Shown: piece after piece, positions 8,786-17,671 of the stretch
Layout: the number at the start of each line of letters is the position of its first letter
How positions within the stretch are numbered: the first letter of the stretch is position 1
Source: Methylohalobius sp.
GTDB lineage: Bacteria > Pseudomonadota > Gammaproteobacteria > Methylococcales > Methylothermaceae
Length of the DNA: 53,649 nucleotides
Reading direction: 5' to 3'
Assembly: GCA_026415315.1 (NCBI GenBank)
Contig: JAOAHI010000011.1
Coordinates: forward strand, 1-53,649
Position numbers and translations under genes: made by a program
Notes under the pieces: generated by a model
What the model was told of the DNA's origin: nothing
What the model saw: only the letters and a program-made list of their open reading frames with translations
The model's database searches: none

Positions 8786-9894
8786 AATCCGAGAGAGCGA
8801 CAAACTCAGTACTGACGCTTACCGAGTATGCCTTGCTTGAGGACAGTGAATGCGAGGCTCGCATCGAGGCCGCCAAGCGCAGACTGGGTGAGCAGGTAGT
8901 GATTTTAGGCCACCATTATCAGCGCGATGAAGTTTTTCGCCATGCCGATTTCACGGGCGACTCACTCAAGCTCTCGCGCCAGGCGGCGTTATCTAAAGCG
9001 CGTTACATCGTCTTTTGCGGTGTGCACTTTATGGCCGAGGTGGCCGACATATTATCGCGGCCGGAGCAGGTCGCCATCCTGCCGGATCTAGCCGCCGGCT
9101 GCTCTATGGCCGACATGGCCGATTTGGCCAAGGTCGAACAGTGCTGGCGCGAACTGGGGCAGGTTTTGGATCCAGAGACCCAGGTCATGCCGGTGACTTA
9201 CATCAATTCGGCTGCCAACCTCAAGGCGTTTTGTGGGCGCCATGGTGGAATTGTATGTACCTCGAGCAACGCTGCCCAAGTTTTGGCGTGGGCGTTCTCC
9301 CAGCGAGACAAAGTGCTGTTTTTCCCCGACCAGCACCTAGGGCGTAATACTGGCTATCAGATGGGGATAGCTTTGTCTGAGATGGTTGTCTGGCAACCGG
9401 GCAAAGTGCTGGGAGGGCTGACTGCCGAGCAGATCAGAAAAGCTAAGATTTTGTTGTGGCCTGGATTTTGTTCGGTGCATCAACTGTTTCGCCCCGAGCA
9501 CATCGACCGATTTTTAGAGAGCTATCCGGGCACCTATGTGATTTCCCATCCTGAGTGTGCGTTTGAAGTCTGTCAGAAAAGCCATTATATCGGTTCAACT
9601 GAGACCATCCTTAAGACTGTGCGCAGTGCTCAAGCCGGATCGCGCTGGCTGGTTGGAACCGAACTTAACCTAGTCAACCGCCTGCGGCAGGAAATGAAGC
9701 CGAAAGGGGTAGATGTGCACTTTATGGCGCCTATGGTGTGCATGTGTTCCACCATGTTTCGCACCGACCCCCAGCACTTAGCGTGGGTGCTGGAAAACCT
9801 AGTGGCAGGGCAAGTCGTTAACCAGATTAAGGTGCCCGAGCAGACCGCCCGTCTCGCGAGGCTAGCTTTAGAGAGGATGTTGGCTTTGGCTTAA
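8782..9894 (+). CDS. nadA: quinolinate synthase NadA
   Basis: 4Fe-4S enzyme that condenses iminoaspartate and dihydroxyacetone phosphate to quinolinate in de novo NAD synthesis. Family motifs: [30 protein letters not shown] with the first cluster Cys, [24 protein letters not shown] with the second, SHPECAFEV, and [11 protein letters not shown] with the third. Length 370. Starts in the aspS stop (ATGA) and is probably translated with it. The 3' end overlaps convergent ribA by four bases. Confidence 0.97.
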   Translation: MKSERATNSVLTLTEYALLEDSECEARIEAAKRRLGEQVVILGHHYQRDEVFRHADFTGDSLKLSRQAALSKARYIVFCGVHFMAEVADILSRPEQVAILPDLAAGCSMADMADLAKVEQCWRELGQVLDPETQVMPVTYINSAANLKAFCGRHGGIVCTSSNAAQVLAWAFSQRDKVLFFPDQHLGRNTGYQMGIALSEMVVWQPGKVLGGLTAEQIRKAKILLWPGFCSVHQLFRPEHIDRFLESYPGTYVISHPECAFEVCQKSHYIGSTETILKTVRSAQAGSRWLVGTELNLVNRLRQEMKPKGVDVHFMAPMVCMCSTMFRTDPQHLAWVLENLVAGQVVNQIKVPEQTARLARLALERMLALA

Positions 9895-10511
9895 GAGCTT
9901 TCGCTTGATTTTTTTAGGCTCAACAGGTGAGCCATTCTCTCCGCTTTAGTTCTTAGGTAATGCAGATTTTCAAAGGTGTGGCCGACTTCGATCGGGATCC
10001 TCTCGCACACCAAGATGCCGTGTTGCTCCAGCTCTCTGATTTTGTGGGGGTTGTTGGTGATTAGGCGCACCGAGCAAATGCCTAAGTCTTTTAGGATCAA
10101 GGCAGCGACGCGGTAGTTGCGCTCATCCGGTTGGTGGCCCAATTTGAGATTGGCCTCCACGGTATCTAGCCCCTGATCCTGAAGATTGTAGGCCTTGAGT
10201 TTTTTGAGCAGGCCTATGCCCCGTCCTTCTTGGCGCAGGTACAGAAGAACTCCGCACTCGGCCTGGCCGATCAGGCGCATCGCTTCGGCCAATTGCTCGC
10301 CGCAGTCGCAACGTTTGGAGCCGAAAACATCGCCGGTGAGGCATTCGGAATGGAGCCTCACGAGCACCTCTTCCCGACCTCTTACTTCCCCCTTGACCAG
10401 AGCCAAATGCTCTTTGCGGTCTAGATTGTTCTCGTAATAATACAGCAAGAATTCGCCATAGCGGTTAGGGATGCGGGCGCAGACAGAGCTAACAACGCGA
10501 GCCTGTTTCAT
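9891..10511 (-). CDS. ribA: GTP cyclohydrolase II
   Basis: Opens the GTP ring to start riboflavin synthesis, in a stand-alone form (about 206 residues) without the RibB domain. Zinc cysteines lie in CLTGDVFGSKRCDCGEQL; RQEGRGIGLL and the DTVEANLKLGH segment are typical of the family. I chose the ATG at 10511 because MKQARVVSSVCARIP matches the usual N terminus; a TTG at 10532 would add seven residues. No other riboflavin genes are adjacent. GTP cyclohydrolase II makes a formamidopyrimidine related to pterin precursors, which may matter for the RibD-like and PTPS-like genes at 22-24 kb. Confidence 0.95.
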   Translation of the reverse strand: MKQARVVSSVCARIPNRYGEFLLYYYENNLDRKEHLALVKGEVRGREEVLVRLHSECLTGDVFGSKRCDCGEQLAEAMRLIGQAECGVLLYLRQEGRGIGLLKKLKAYNLQDQGLDTVEANLKLGHQPDERNYRVAALILKDLGICSVRLITNNPHKIRELEQHGILVCERIPIEVGHTFENLHYLRTKAERMAHLLSLKKSSESS

Positions 10512-10590
10512 AGCGGTGAAGACCCATCTCAACCTTCTCGTAAACGAGGAAATATACCATTTGACCTAGCCGCTTGCCGATGGTTTGCTC

Positions 10591-11508
10591 TCAAACAGCA
10601 CAAGTCAGCTGGGCTAGGCTAGGTAGTCTGAGGCTCCACTCCTGCACGAGTTCTTCAGAAGGCGCAGTTTGCTCCTCCAGCTGCAGCAGCTTGATCGTCA
10701 GCGCGGCGGTAGCGATCGGGTCTAAGAAAGCTGCTTTGATCCAATAGGTTAAGATCAAGGCAAAGACATATTGCCAAAACCCAAAATCTGAAGGAAGAGC
10801 ATCGTCCACCCAGGCAACTGGTTTAAAAAACAGCCAGAAAGCAAAGAGCGCGAGCCCGTACACAAAAGCACTCGCAATTAGGCTGTGCTGGAAGACCTGA
10901 CGGTAATGTTGGCACAAGACCGCTGCCCCGTGGCGCAAATCACCCACGTCTTCTCCCCGAACGGCAAGCGCCAACAAAGCCTCGGCGTGAGACTTACCTG
11001 AAAGCACAGTTGCCAGTCCAGTTTGTAGCCACCACGCCAAAGGTTTAGGGAGGGCGCGGAGGTGGCTAAGCGGTGAGAGACTGGCGCCCACTTCGACGGC
11101 AAATTGCTGGATTTTGCGGTAACAGGCCAGGCTCTCTGTCGCTGAAGAAAAGCATCTGGAGATGAATAGATCGAGTTGCTCAAGTTGTTCTTTACCCGAA
11201 GGGAGATCTTGACCGGTTAGGCGCTTGACCATAGCCGCGAGGTGGACCAAATCGACGCGGTAAAACAAAATGGGTCGGCCCTTACGGACGACATAAAAAC
11301 AAGCCACAAGCCCTAAAGTAGCTCCCAATTGGCCCCAGATGCCAGGGTTTTTGGCAAAAGAGGCCAAGCCGTAAAAAGTGCCTGCACCCAGCAAAATAGA
11401 AGACAGATAAGCCAGCGCGATGGCTCCATATAAAAGCATGCGCCGAACAGTGGCCGGCATGGTGCGTTCTAGAATTCGGGTGGCGGTAAGCAGCTGCGGT
11501 TGTGACAT
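10591..11508 (-). CDS. membrane protein of unknown function
   Basis: A 305-residue protein I do not recognise. Two hydrophobic segments lie near residues 25-75 (LLYGAIALAYLSSILLGAG and LGATLGLVACFYVV) and two more near 210-260 (LIASAFVYGLALFAFWLFF and FGFWQYVFALILTYWIKAAF). A soluble helical middle of about 130 residues separates them, so both ends are probably cytoplasmic. It lies 13 bases after the EAL-HDOD regulator, with AAAGGGG upstream of the ATG, so the two are likely co-transcribed. The pairing suggests a membrane partner of that regulator, but this is inference from position only. Confidence 0.8.
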   Translation of the reverse strand: MSQPQLLTATRILERTMPATVRRMLLYGAIALAYLSSILLGAGTFYGLASFAKNPGIWGQLGATLGLVACFYVVRKGRPILFYRVDLVHLAAMVKRLTGQDLPSGKEQLEQLDLFISRCFSSATESLACYRKIQQFAVEVGASLSPLSHLRALPKPLAWWLQTGLATVLSGKSHAEALLALAVRGEDVGDLRHGAAVLCQHYRQVFQHSLIASAFVYGLALFAFWLFFKPVAWVDDALPSDFGFWQYVFALILTYWIKAAFLDPIATAALTIKLLQLEEQTAPSEELVQEWSLRLPSLAQLTCAV

Positions 11509-11521
11509 CTTCGAAGCCCCT

Positions 11522-12712
11522 TTATTTGGATTGCACTTGTAATTGGCGGCGGATCGCCTCGGCTTGGTCGATGGCGTCCAAGTAGGCTGTCAGGGTGGCC
11601 TCTAGGTTCAGCCCTGCCAACGGTAATTTATGGCACAGTCCGTGCTCCAGACTCAAGGTGGTCTGTAGAACCTGCCCGATCGGCCCGCCGCCATATAATA
11701 GCGCTTGGTTGATTTCATCGATCAGGTTGAGATGCTTGAGAATCTCCTCCATAGGTGCATCCATGATCGCATCGAGCAAAGAGAAAAGGCCGGCGATGTA
11801 GCACGGCTCTGCATCGCTGCGGCCGAGCTGATTGGCGATCGCCTCGCATGTTTGCGCCCGGACCAAGGCGGTAATAAGCAATTCCTGAGGTTTGTAGTCG
11901 ATGGCATTGACCACGACCACCATGGCCCAGTGCTTGATTCGGTTTAGCCCTAGAAAAATCACCGCCCGGCGCAGCGAATCGACTTTTTTCGGCAAACCAT
12001 AGAACGCCGCGTTAATCAGGCGCAGCAGCTTGTAGCTTAGAGTCATATCTTGGCGGATCAGATCTTCGATTTCTTCTATGGTGACTTTGGGATCATACAG
12101 GCGCGCGATTAAGTGGAGCATCGCCAGGCGGTTGGCAGGGAGGTGAGTGCCGTGGATGAGGCGAGGAAATTCAAAATAGCGGCCTTGGAAGTAATCAAAT
12201 CCAGCCGCGAATGCGGCCTCATATTGATCGCGCGTTTCCACCTCGCGGACGAGCAATTTGACCCCTTTGGCCTGGAGGGCGGCTAGCTCGGTCTGGATTG
12301 CTGCCAGCGGTGCGCCGGCTCTAAGTGCCCAGATGTAGGCAAACTCTAAATCTTTGGCTAATTGAGAGTCATAATGATCGCTACTGATCGCGATCAGCCA
12401 GCCTTGGCTCGCGAGTCGATTCACTTGTTCGGAGGTGAGAAGGGTTAAGGTTTCTTGAGGAAGATAGACAATTAGTTTTTCCTTAGGCCAAGGTAAAGAA
12501 GGCAGTTCTGGCAACAACGCCAGCGGCAAGCGGATCAAGCCGGGTTGTCCGCCAGTGAGGCGCTCTAGGCGCAGCGTTTGCCAAATTTGCTTAAAGAACC
12601 GCTCAGGTTGGGCTTCGTCTTGGCACGGGAGACTGCAAGGATGAAGCTCATACGCAAATAAGTTAAAAGCCCGATCGTAAACGGGCGTGCGGCCGATAAA
12701 CCCAGGCATCAT
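11522..12712 (-). CDS. degenerate EAL plus HDOD domain signalling protein
   Basis: Signalling protein of the YuxH-like class with an N-terminal EAL-derived domain followed by HDOD. The N-terminal half ends in the EAL-like FDYFQGRYFEFP (about 175). The catalytic EAL motif is replaced (YELHPC instead of YE-L-L-R), and the acidic metal ligands of active phosphodiesterases are not evident. The HDOD half has LIRQDMTLSYKLLRLINAAF and AVIFLGLNRIKHWAMV. Such proteins are usually catalytically dead scaffolds in motility, surface attachment or c-di-GMP networks. ATG at 12712 follows GGAAG; a TTG at 12718 is also possible. It lies upstream of and next to the unknown membrane protein. Confidence 0.9.
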   Translation of the reverse strand: MMPGFIGRTPVYDRAFNLFAYELHPCSLPCQDEAQPERFFKQIWQTLRLERLTGGQPGLIRLPLALLPELPSLPWPKEKLIVYLPQETLTLLTSEQVNRLASQGWLIAISSDHYDSQLAKDLEFAYIWALRAGAPLAAIQTELAALQAKGVKLLVREVETRDQYEAAFAAGFDYFQGRYFEFPRLIHGTHLPANRLAMLHLIARLYDPKVTIEEIEDLIRQDMTLSYKLLRLINAAFYGLPKKVDSLRRAVIFLGLNRIKHWAMVVVVNAIDYKPQELLITALVRAQTCEAIANQLGRSDAEPCYIAGLFSLLDAIMDAPMEEILKHLNLIDEINQALLYGGGPIGQVLQTTLSLEHGLCHKLPLAGLNLEATLTAYLDAIDQAEAIRRQLQVQSK

Positions 12713-12748
12713 GGCCAACTTCCCATAGTGTTGAGCACGAATTTTAGC

Positions 12749-12778
12749 TTGAAGGGCAAGCTCAATTCTAAATATAAT
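12749..12778 (+). promoter_or_regulatory. sigma-70-type promoter of tRNA-Met
   Basis: A -35-like TTGAAG (12749-12754), an 18-base spacer and a perfect -10 TATAAT (12773-12778). Transcription would begin near 12785, two bases before the mature tRNA 5' end. The site also lies upstream of the minus-strand EAL-HDOD gene but points away from it. Confidence 0.75.
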
Positions 12779-12786
12779 TCTTTTAA

Positions 12787-12860
12787 GGCTACGTAGCTCA
12801 GGTGGTTAGAGCACAGCACTCATAATGCTGGTGTCGGTGGTTCGAGTCCACCCGTAGCCA
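12787..12860 (+). tRNA. tRNA-Met(CAT), elongator type
   Basis: A full cloverleaf is visible. The acceptor stem GGCTACG pairs with CGTAGCC, the D arm is GCTC..GAGC, the anticodon stem CAGCA pairs with TGCTG around loop CTCATAA (anticodon CAT at 12821-12823), and the T arm GGTGG/CCACC encloses TTCGAGT. The body resembles the elongator methionine tRNA rather than the initiator, since the acceptor stem begins with a G-C pair. The discriminator A at 12860 is followed by TTA, so the CCA end is not encoded and must be added enzymatically. An ileucine-type tRNA-Ile2 with a modified CAT anticodon is less likely. Confidence 0.95.
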
Positions 12861-13016
12861 TTATCCCCTTTTAAAATCCTGCCAAAGTTACGCTGCTGCG
12901 CCCATGCTGCCTGCAGAGGATATCTGGCCTGGCTTATGGCTGTCGGCCGGGGGTTTGCGCTCTTCGCATGAATCGAGTCGCGTCGAAACGAATAGCGGGT
13001 AAGGTTGGTGGACGGT

Positions 13017-13093
13017 TGGCGCGCCCGAGAGGACTTGAACCTCTGACCTCAGGCTCCGGAGGCCTGCGCTCTATCCAACTGAGCTACGGGCGC
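13017..13093 (-). tRNA. tRNA-Arg(CCG)
   Basis: On the minus strand the acceptor stem GCGCCCG pairs with CGGGCGC. The anticodon stem CAGGC/GCCTG encloses loop CTCCGGA, giving anticodon CCG, which reads CGG arginine codons. The T arm AGAGG/CCTCT encloses TTCAAGT. The discriminator G is followed by an encoded CCA (13019-13017), unlike the tRNA-Met 160 bases away. It lies immediately upstream of the alpha/beta hydrolase gene end with no other gene between the two tRNAs. Confidence 0.96.
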
Positions 13094-13110
13094 AGAGAAG
13101 ATCTTAAATT

Positions 13111-13995
13111 CTAGCTGCTTTGCCGAATTTGTACAATGCTTGCGAGAATGGTAGAGGCGCCATTGACGGGCAGCGAGTAGTGGCCCTCGGCAGGCAGAAC
13201 AAAGAGCGTGGCATTAGGTAACCGTTCGGCCAGGTACTGGCTATGGGAGAGAGGAACCACGGTGTCGGCTGAGCCGTGCCAAAGGGTCGTCGGCTGTTCA
13301 ACTTCGTTTAAGGCAAATCCCCAAGGCTTAAGGTATTGGTGGAAGTCGCGCAAAACGCCTTTGGCTCCTTGACTTAAGCCTTGGCGGACAGTGGCGCATA
13401 GTGCGTGGTAAATCTCAGAGTTGGCCAACGCCTCATGGTCCTTTTCCGGCAAGGCGCGCCGAAGGAGAGCGAAGACCCGATCCGGATGGCGGCGGAGGAA
13501 GCGCGCCGTTGGCTCACCAAAGAACCAGGGCAAGGCCCAGGGAGCGCGTTGGGTTAAAAAGAACGCCAGGTGAGCCGCTGTGCTCATCCCTCGTCGCAGG
13601 CTAGGGCAGGCAACCGGTCCTAAGGGGCACACCAAACTGAGGTTGACAACTCGGGTTTTCAGGCGCGCGCCGCCAGCCAAGGCATAAGGACCGCCGCCGG
13701 AGACGCCAAGAATTGAGAAACGCTTGATCTGCAAGTGGTCGGCTACTTGTTCTAAATCGCTGGGCCAATCGGCAATCGCGGCAGGCGGCAGGGGATCGGA
13801 GCGGCCATAGCCCGGGCGGTCCAAAGCGATGAGGTGAAGATGCAAGCGCCTAGCTGTGTCCTCGACCAACTTGGCCTCCAGGCGCGAGGAGGGCAGACCG
13901 TGGCAGTAAAAAACGGCAGCTCCTTTAGGGTCGCCATAGCGGGCAAATCCTATGCGCCGGCCCGAGGGGGCGGTAAATACCCCATCTTCGATCAT
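13111..13995 (-). CDS. alpha/beta-hydrolase fold protein
   Basis: Soluble hydrolase of about 294 residues with unknown substrate. The oxyanion segment CHGLPSSR, the nucleophile elbow GVSGGGPYA (Ser), the acid in GSADTVVPLSHSQY (Asp) and the His in EGHYSLPV make a complete catalytic triad. A cap domain of roughly 90 residues lies between nucleophile and acid. The ATG at 13995 overlaps the rep stop (ATGA); a longer open frame upstream would run through rep codons and is unlikely. Similar proteins are annotated as haloalkane dehalogenase-, epoxide hydrolase- or lactonase-like, and the sequence does not separate these. Confidence 0.9.
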   Translation of the reverse strand: MIEDGVFTAPSGRRIGFARYGDPKGAAVFYCHGLPSSRLEAKLVEDTARRLHLHLIALDRPGYGRSDPLPPAAIADWPSDLEQVADHLQIKRFSILGVSGGGPYALAGGARLKTRVVNLSLVCPLGPVACPSLRRGMSTAAHLAFFLTQRAPWALPWFFGEPTARFLRRHPDRVFALLRRALPEKDHEALANSEIYHALCATVRQGLSQGAKGVLRDFHQYLKPWGFALNEVEQPTTLWHGSADTVVPLSHSQYLAERLPNATLFVLPAEGHYSLPVNGASTILASIVQIRQSS

Positions 13996-15998
13996 CCGAT
14001 TTTCTGCAACAGGGCTTTCATTTGGCTGAGCGCAGCGCGCCCTTGGGCTTTCTTCTCTTCGGGAGGTAGGCCGGATTGATTTGGCCACAAAAGCTCTTCC
14101 TGCGGCAGCTCAGCTAGGAATCGGCTAGGCTGACAATCGACAAGTTGTCCATAGCGCTTGCGTTTTTGGCAATAGCTTAAAGTCAAAGTCGTCTGAGCAC
14201 GAGTAATGCCAACATACGCCAGGCGTCTTTCCTCTTCGATCCAATTTTGGTCTAGGCTGTTTTGGTGCGGCAACAGACCTTCCTCTATACCGACCAGATA
14301 CACGTGAGGAAACTCTAGCCCCTTGGCGGTGTGTAAGGTCATGAGGGCAACCCGGTCGCTGGCTTGCGTGTCGCGGCCGCGGTCGAGTACATCCAGAAGC
14401 TGCAATTTAGCGACAGCGTAGCTTAAAGGCTCTGCGCCCTCTGCTTCCTCCAGGAGACGCCCCAGCCACTCTAAGAGCTCTTCCACATTCTCCCAGCGGC
14501 GTTGCGCCTGTTTGGCGGTGGAGGCAGTCTCTTGGAGCCACTGCTTGAACTTGAGGGTTTCAAGCATTTCCCGAATGACCCCCAAAGTATCGCCGCGATG
14601 GGCGCGATCAGCCACATCCACCAGCCACTCGCAGAAGTGGCGCAGGCGTGCCGTGGCGCGCGCCGGCAGTTTTTGTTCCAACCCCATTTCGAAACAGGCG
14701 GTAAACAGGCTGATATGGCGGTAGCGGGCATAGTTCCCAAGCGCTTCTAAGGTGGTCGGACCGATCTCGCGGCGTGGGGTGTTGACTGCGCGCAAGAACG
14801 CCATGTCGTCGTCGGGGTTGACCAAAAGCCTCAAGTACGCCACTAAGTCTTTGATTTCAGCATGATCGAAAAACGATTGGCCACCGGCGACAAAGTAGGG
14901 AATGTTGAGTTCGCGCAAGCTGCGCTCAAAGGGTTTGGCTTGATGGTTGCTACGGTAGAGGATGGCATAGTCGCCAAAGCGTCCACCGGTGCGCAGCTTA
15001 TGGTGTAGGAGGTCGGAGGCAATCTGGCGAGCCTCGGCGAGGTCGTCGGCGCAGGGCAAGATTCGGATCGGATCGCCTAACCCTAGTTGGCTCCAAAGCC
15101 GTTTCGTAAACACGTGCGGGTTATGGGTGATCAGGTGGTTAGCGGCTTTGAGAATGCGTCTGGTAGAACGATAGTTTTGCTCCAGTTTGATCACGCGAAG
15201 GCGCGGATAATCCTTTTGCAGTTGGACGAGGTTCTCCGCCCTCGCGCCGCGCCAGGCATAGATGGATTGATCGTCGTCGCCTACCACCGTGAAGCGTCCC
15301 AGTTTTCCGGTGAGCTGGCGCAACAACTCGTATTGGCTGAGGTTGGTGTCTTGATACTCGTCTACCAAGAGATAACGTAACTTCCCACGCCATTTATCCA
15401 AAATCCCTGGATCTTGCTGCAGCAGGAGGAGCGGCTGCAGTATCAAGTCATCCAAATCGACGGCATTGTAGGCTTTAAGATAGCGTTGATAATCGCGGTA
15501 AAGAGAGGTCGCAGGCAGCATTTCAGAATTAGCCGACTCGGTTTGATCTGGAGTCAGGCCGGCGTTCTTCCAGGACCCAATTTGGGCGGCAATGGCTGGA
15601 AGTTGCTCAGGAGTTATGCTGTATCGTCCGTCGCTTAGGATCGCTTTAAGCAGGTTTTGCCGATCGTGGTGGTCCAAGATGGAGAAACCAGCTTTATAGC
15701 CCAGCGCCCTATGTTCGCAGCGTAGAATCTCTAGCCCTAGCGCATGGAAGGTGGAGACGGTCAGGCCGCGCAGTTTTTTATCTTCCACCAGCTTGGTTAG
15801 GCGCGCTTTCATTTCCCGGGCAGCCTTGTTGGTAAAGGTCAGAGCAGCGATGTGACGAGCCGATAGTCCTTGACCAATGAGATAGGCGATTTTGTGAGTG
15901 ATGACAGCAGTTTTGCCGCTGCCTGCACCGGCAATCACCAGCACTTGGCCGTCGATGGCCTGGATTGCCTCTCGCTGCTGGGGGTTGAGCTCACGCAT
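13992..15998 (-). CDS. rep: ATP-dependent DNA helicase Rep (UvrD/Rep family)
   Basis: Superfamily 1A 3'-to-5' helicase that clears proteins ahead of replication forks. The Walker A IAGAGSGKTAVITHKIAYL is near residue 22, with motif Ia (AALTFTNKAAREMK), DEYQDTN (Walker B), the QSIYAWRGA motif, the LEQNYRST motif, and VALMTLHTAKGLEFPHVYL plus AYVGITRAQ near the C terminus. The 668 residues fit Rep better than the longer UvrD or PcrA. Overlaps the upstream M20 peptidase by eight bases and the downstream hydrolase by four. Confidence 0.95.
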   Translation of the reverse strand: MRELNPQQREAIQAIDGQVLVIAGAGSGKTAVITHKIAYLIGQGLSARHIAALTFTNKAAREMKARLTKLVEDKKLRGLTVSTFHALGLEILRCEHRALGYKAGFSILDHHDRQNLLKAILSDGRYSITPEQLPAIAAQIGSWKNAGLTPDQTESANSEMLPATSLYRDYQRYLKAYNAVDLDDLILQPLLLLQQDPGILDKWRGKLRYLLVDEYQDTNLSQYELLRQLTGKLGRFTVVGDDDQSIYAWRGARAENLVQLQKDYPRLRVIKLEQNYRSTRRILKAANHLITHNPHVFTKRLWSQLGLGDPIRILPCADDLAEARQIASDLLHHKLRTGGRFGDYAILYRSNHQAKPFERSLRELNIPYFVAGGQSFFDHAEIKDLVAYLRLLVNPDDDMAFLRAVNTPRREIGPTTLEALGNYARYRHISLFTACFEMGLEQKLPARATARLRHFCEWLVDVADRAHRGDTLGVIREMLETLKFKQWLQETASTAKQAQRRWENVEELLEWLGRLLEEAEGAEPLSYAVAKLQLLDVLDRGRDTQASDRVALMTLHTAKGLEFPHVYLVGIEEGLLPHQNSLDQNWIEEERRLAYVGITRAQTTLTLSYCQKRKRYGQLVDCQPSRFLAELPQEELLWPNQSGLPPEEKKAQGRAALSQMKALLQKIG

Positions 15999-17403
15999 GG
16001 ACGTGGCGAGCTAAGACATAGGCGATGCAGGAGGTGAGCTTCTGAGCATAAGGAAGATGGAGGAACTCGTTGGGTCCGTGCGCGTTGCTGGATGGCCCTA
16101 ACACGCCGGTGATCAAAAACTGGGCGTGCGGGAAGCGCCGGCCTAAAAAGCTCATAAAGGGAATGCTGGCTCCTAGCCCCAGGTAAGCAGTGGGGTTCCC
16201 GTACAGGGTAAGCGAGGCTTCGTCGCAAGCGGAAAGCAGCCAGGCAGCAGGGGGCGGTGCTTCCCAACCGTCGCCACCAGTGTCAAACTGAACCTGGATC
16301 TGGGCGCCAAACGGGGGATGCTCGAGCAAGGCCCGTTCGATCGCACCTTTGGCGATTGTGCAGGATACGGTCGGCGGTAGGCGGAAGGAGAGTTTAAGGC
16401 TGGTGTAAGCGCGCATTACGTTGCCCGCCTGGTTGACTGGGGGCAACCCTTCCTGGCCGACCACGCACAAAGTAGGACGCCAGGTGTTGTTGAGCACCAA
16501 TTCTAAAGGTTTCTCGCTTAAGGGTCTAAGACCAGGCAGAGGGTGTAAGCCCTCGATCCACGTATGCCCTAAAACCGCCGCCGCTTGTTTGGCCTGTTCC
16601 AAACGCACGGTTGGAACAGGCGCATAAAGCTCTTTCAGCTTGATCTGGCCAGTGGCCGGATCCTCCAAGCGATCCAGCAAGAGGCGCAGAATAGCCATCG
16701 AGTCGGGGACAAGCCCGGAGGCTATTCCGGAATGTGCAGCCTCTTTCAAAGTGCGTACGGTAACGGTGCAGGACAGCATCCCGCGTAGCGAGGTCGTCAC
16801 CCACAGGCGCTCATAGTCGCCCGTGCCAGAGTCCAAAGCGATGACCAGGTTCACCTCGCCGAAGAGATCAGTTAAAGTTTCTAGATACGCTGGAAGATCG
16901 GGCGAGCCGCTCTCCTCTGAAAACTCGATTAGGATCACCAGGCGCGCGTGGGGTAGTCCCTGCAGGCGCAGAGCTTTAGCGGCTGCCACCGCAGCAAATA
17001 AGGCGTAGCCGTCGTCGGCCCCGCCGCGGCCATACAATTTCTCGTTTTCGATCACAGGTTGCCAGGGGCCCAATCCCTCCCGCCAGCCTTCCATTTCGGG
17101 CTGCTTGTCCAAATGGCCGTAAAGCAGCACGGTTTTCTCGCTCGCTCCAGGAATTTCTACGACGATCAGCGGGGTTTTGCCGGGCAGTTTCAAATCGTGA
17201 ACGCGCCAGTCAGGTTCAGCTTGGGATTTGAGCCAGGTAAGAGCAAGCTGTCTGGCTCTCTCCAGATGGCCGCTGGCTTCCCAGTTGGGGTCAAACGCTA
17301 CCGAAAGGCAAGGGATTTTTATGTATTCAATCAATACAGGCAAGATTTCCTTGTCCCAGAACTCCCTAACAAAGCTGGCAAAATCAAAAAGAGCGTGATG
17401 CAT
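15991..17403 (-). CDS. M20-family metallopeptidase (dipeptidase type)
   Basis: Zinc peptidase of the M20 family, 470 residues, probably cytoplasmic. Metal ligands and catalytic residues are visible in order: YGHLDKQPE (His and catalytic Asp, about 95), GGADDGYA (bridging Asp), EFSEESGSPDLP (general-base and metal Glu), LDSGTGDYE (Asp) and the final His in NAHGPNEFLH. The lid (dimerisation) domain lies between about 205 and 330. The closest well-known group cleaves dipeptides or acylated amino acids. ATG at 17403 follows AAGG at suitable spacing. It heads the run M20-rep-hydrolase on the minus strand. Confidence 0.93.
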   Translation of the reverse strand: MHHALFDFASFVREFWDKEILPVLIEYIKIPCLSVAFDPNWEASGHLERARQLALTWLKSQAEPDWRVHDLKLPGKTPLIVVEIPGASEKTVLLYGHLDKQPEMEGWREGLGPWQPVIENEKLYGRGGADDGYALFAAVAAAKALRLQGLPHARLVILIEFSEESGSPDLPAYLETLTDLFGEVNLVIALDSGTGDYERLWVTTSLRGMLSCTVTVRTLKEAAHSGIASGLVPDSMAILRLLLDRLEDPATGQIKLKELYAPVPTVRLEQAKQAAAVLGHTWIEGLHPLPGLRPLSEKPLELVLNNTWRPTLCVVGQEGLPPVNQAGNVMRAYTSLKLSFRLPPTVSCTIAKGAIERALLEHPPFGAQIQVQFDTGGDGWEAPPPAAWLLSACDEASLTLYGNPTAYLGLGASIPFMSFLGRRFPHAQFLITGVLGPSSNAHGPNEFLHLPYAQKLTSCIAYVLARHVHA

Positions 17404-17671
17404 ATATTCTGCCTTGACGATATGAGCTTAGCCATTATAGGGGTGAGGTATCGCTGCAATCAAACTATGGACTGTGAAAATCGGGTATCTTATTGGCTTT
17501 GCAAGGCGTGTTTGGTTGTCCGGCTGGAGCGTTGCGATGTGATCCTCGTTCCATAGGGCGATGCGGCCGGTGGAGTCGTGCTCGGCAGCGAGCAGGCCGG
17601 CGGACGTATTTCGTTTCCAGGCTTAGCTGGCCGGTTTCAATATTAATTATTAAAAGAAAGGAGGAAGCTTC

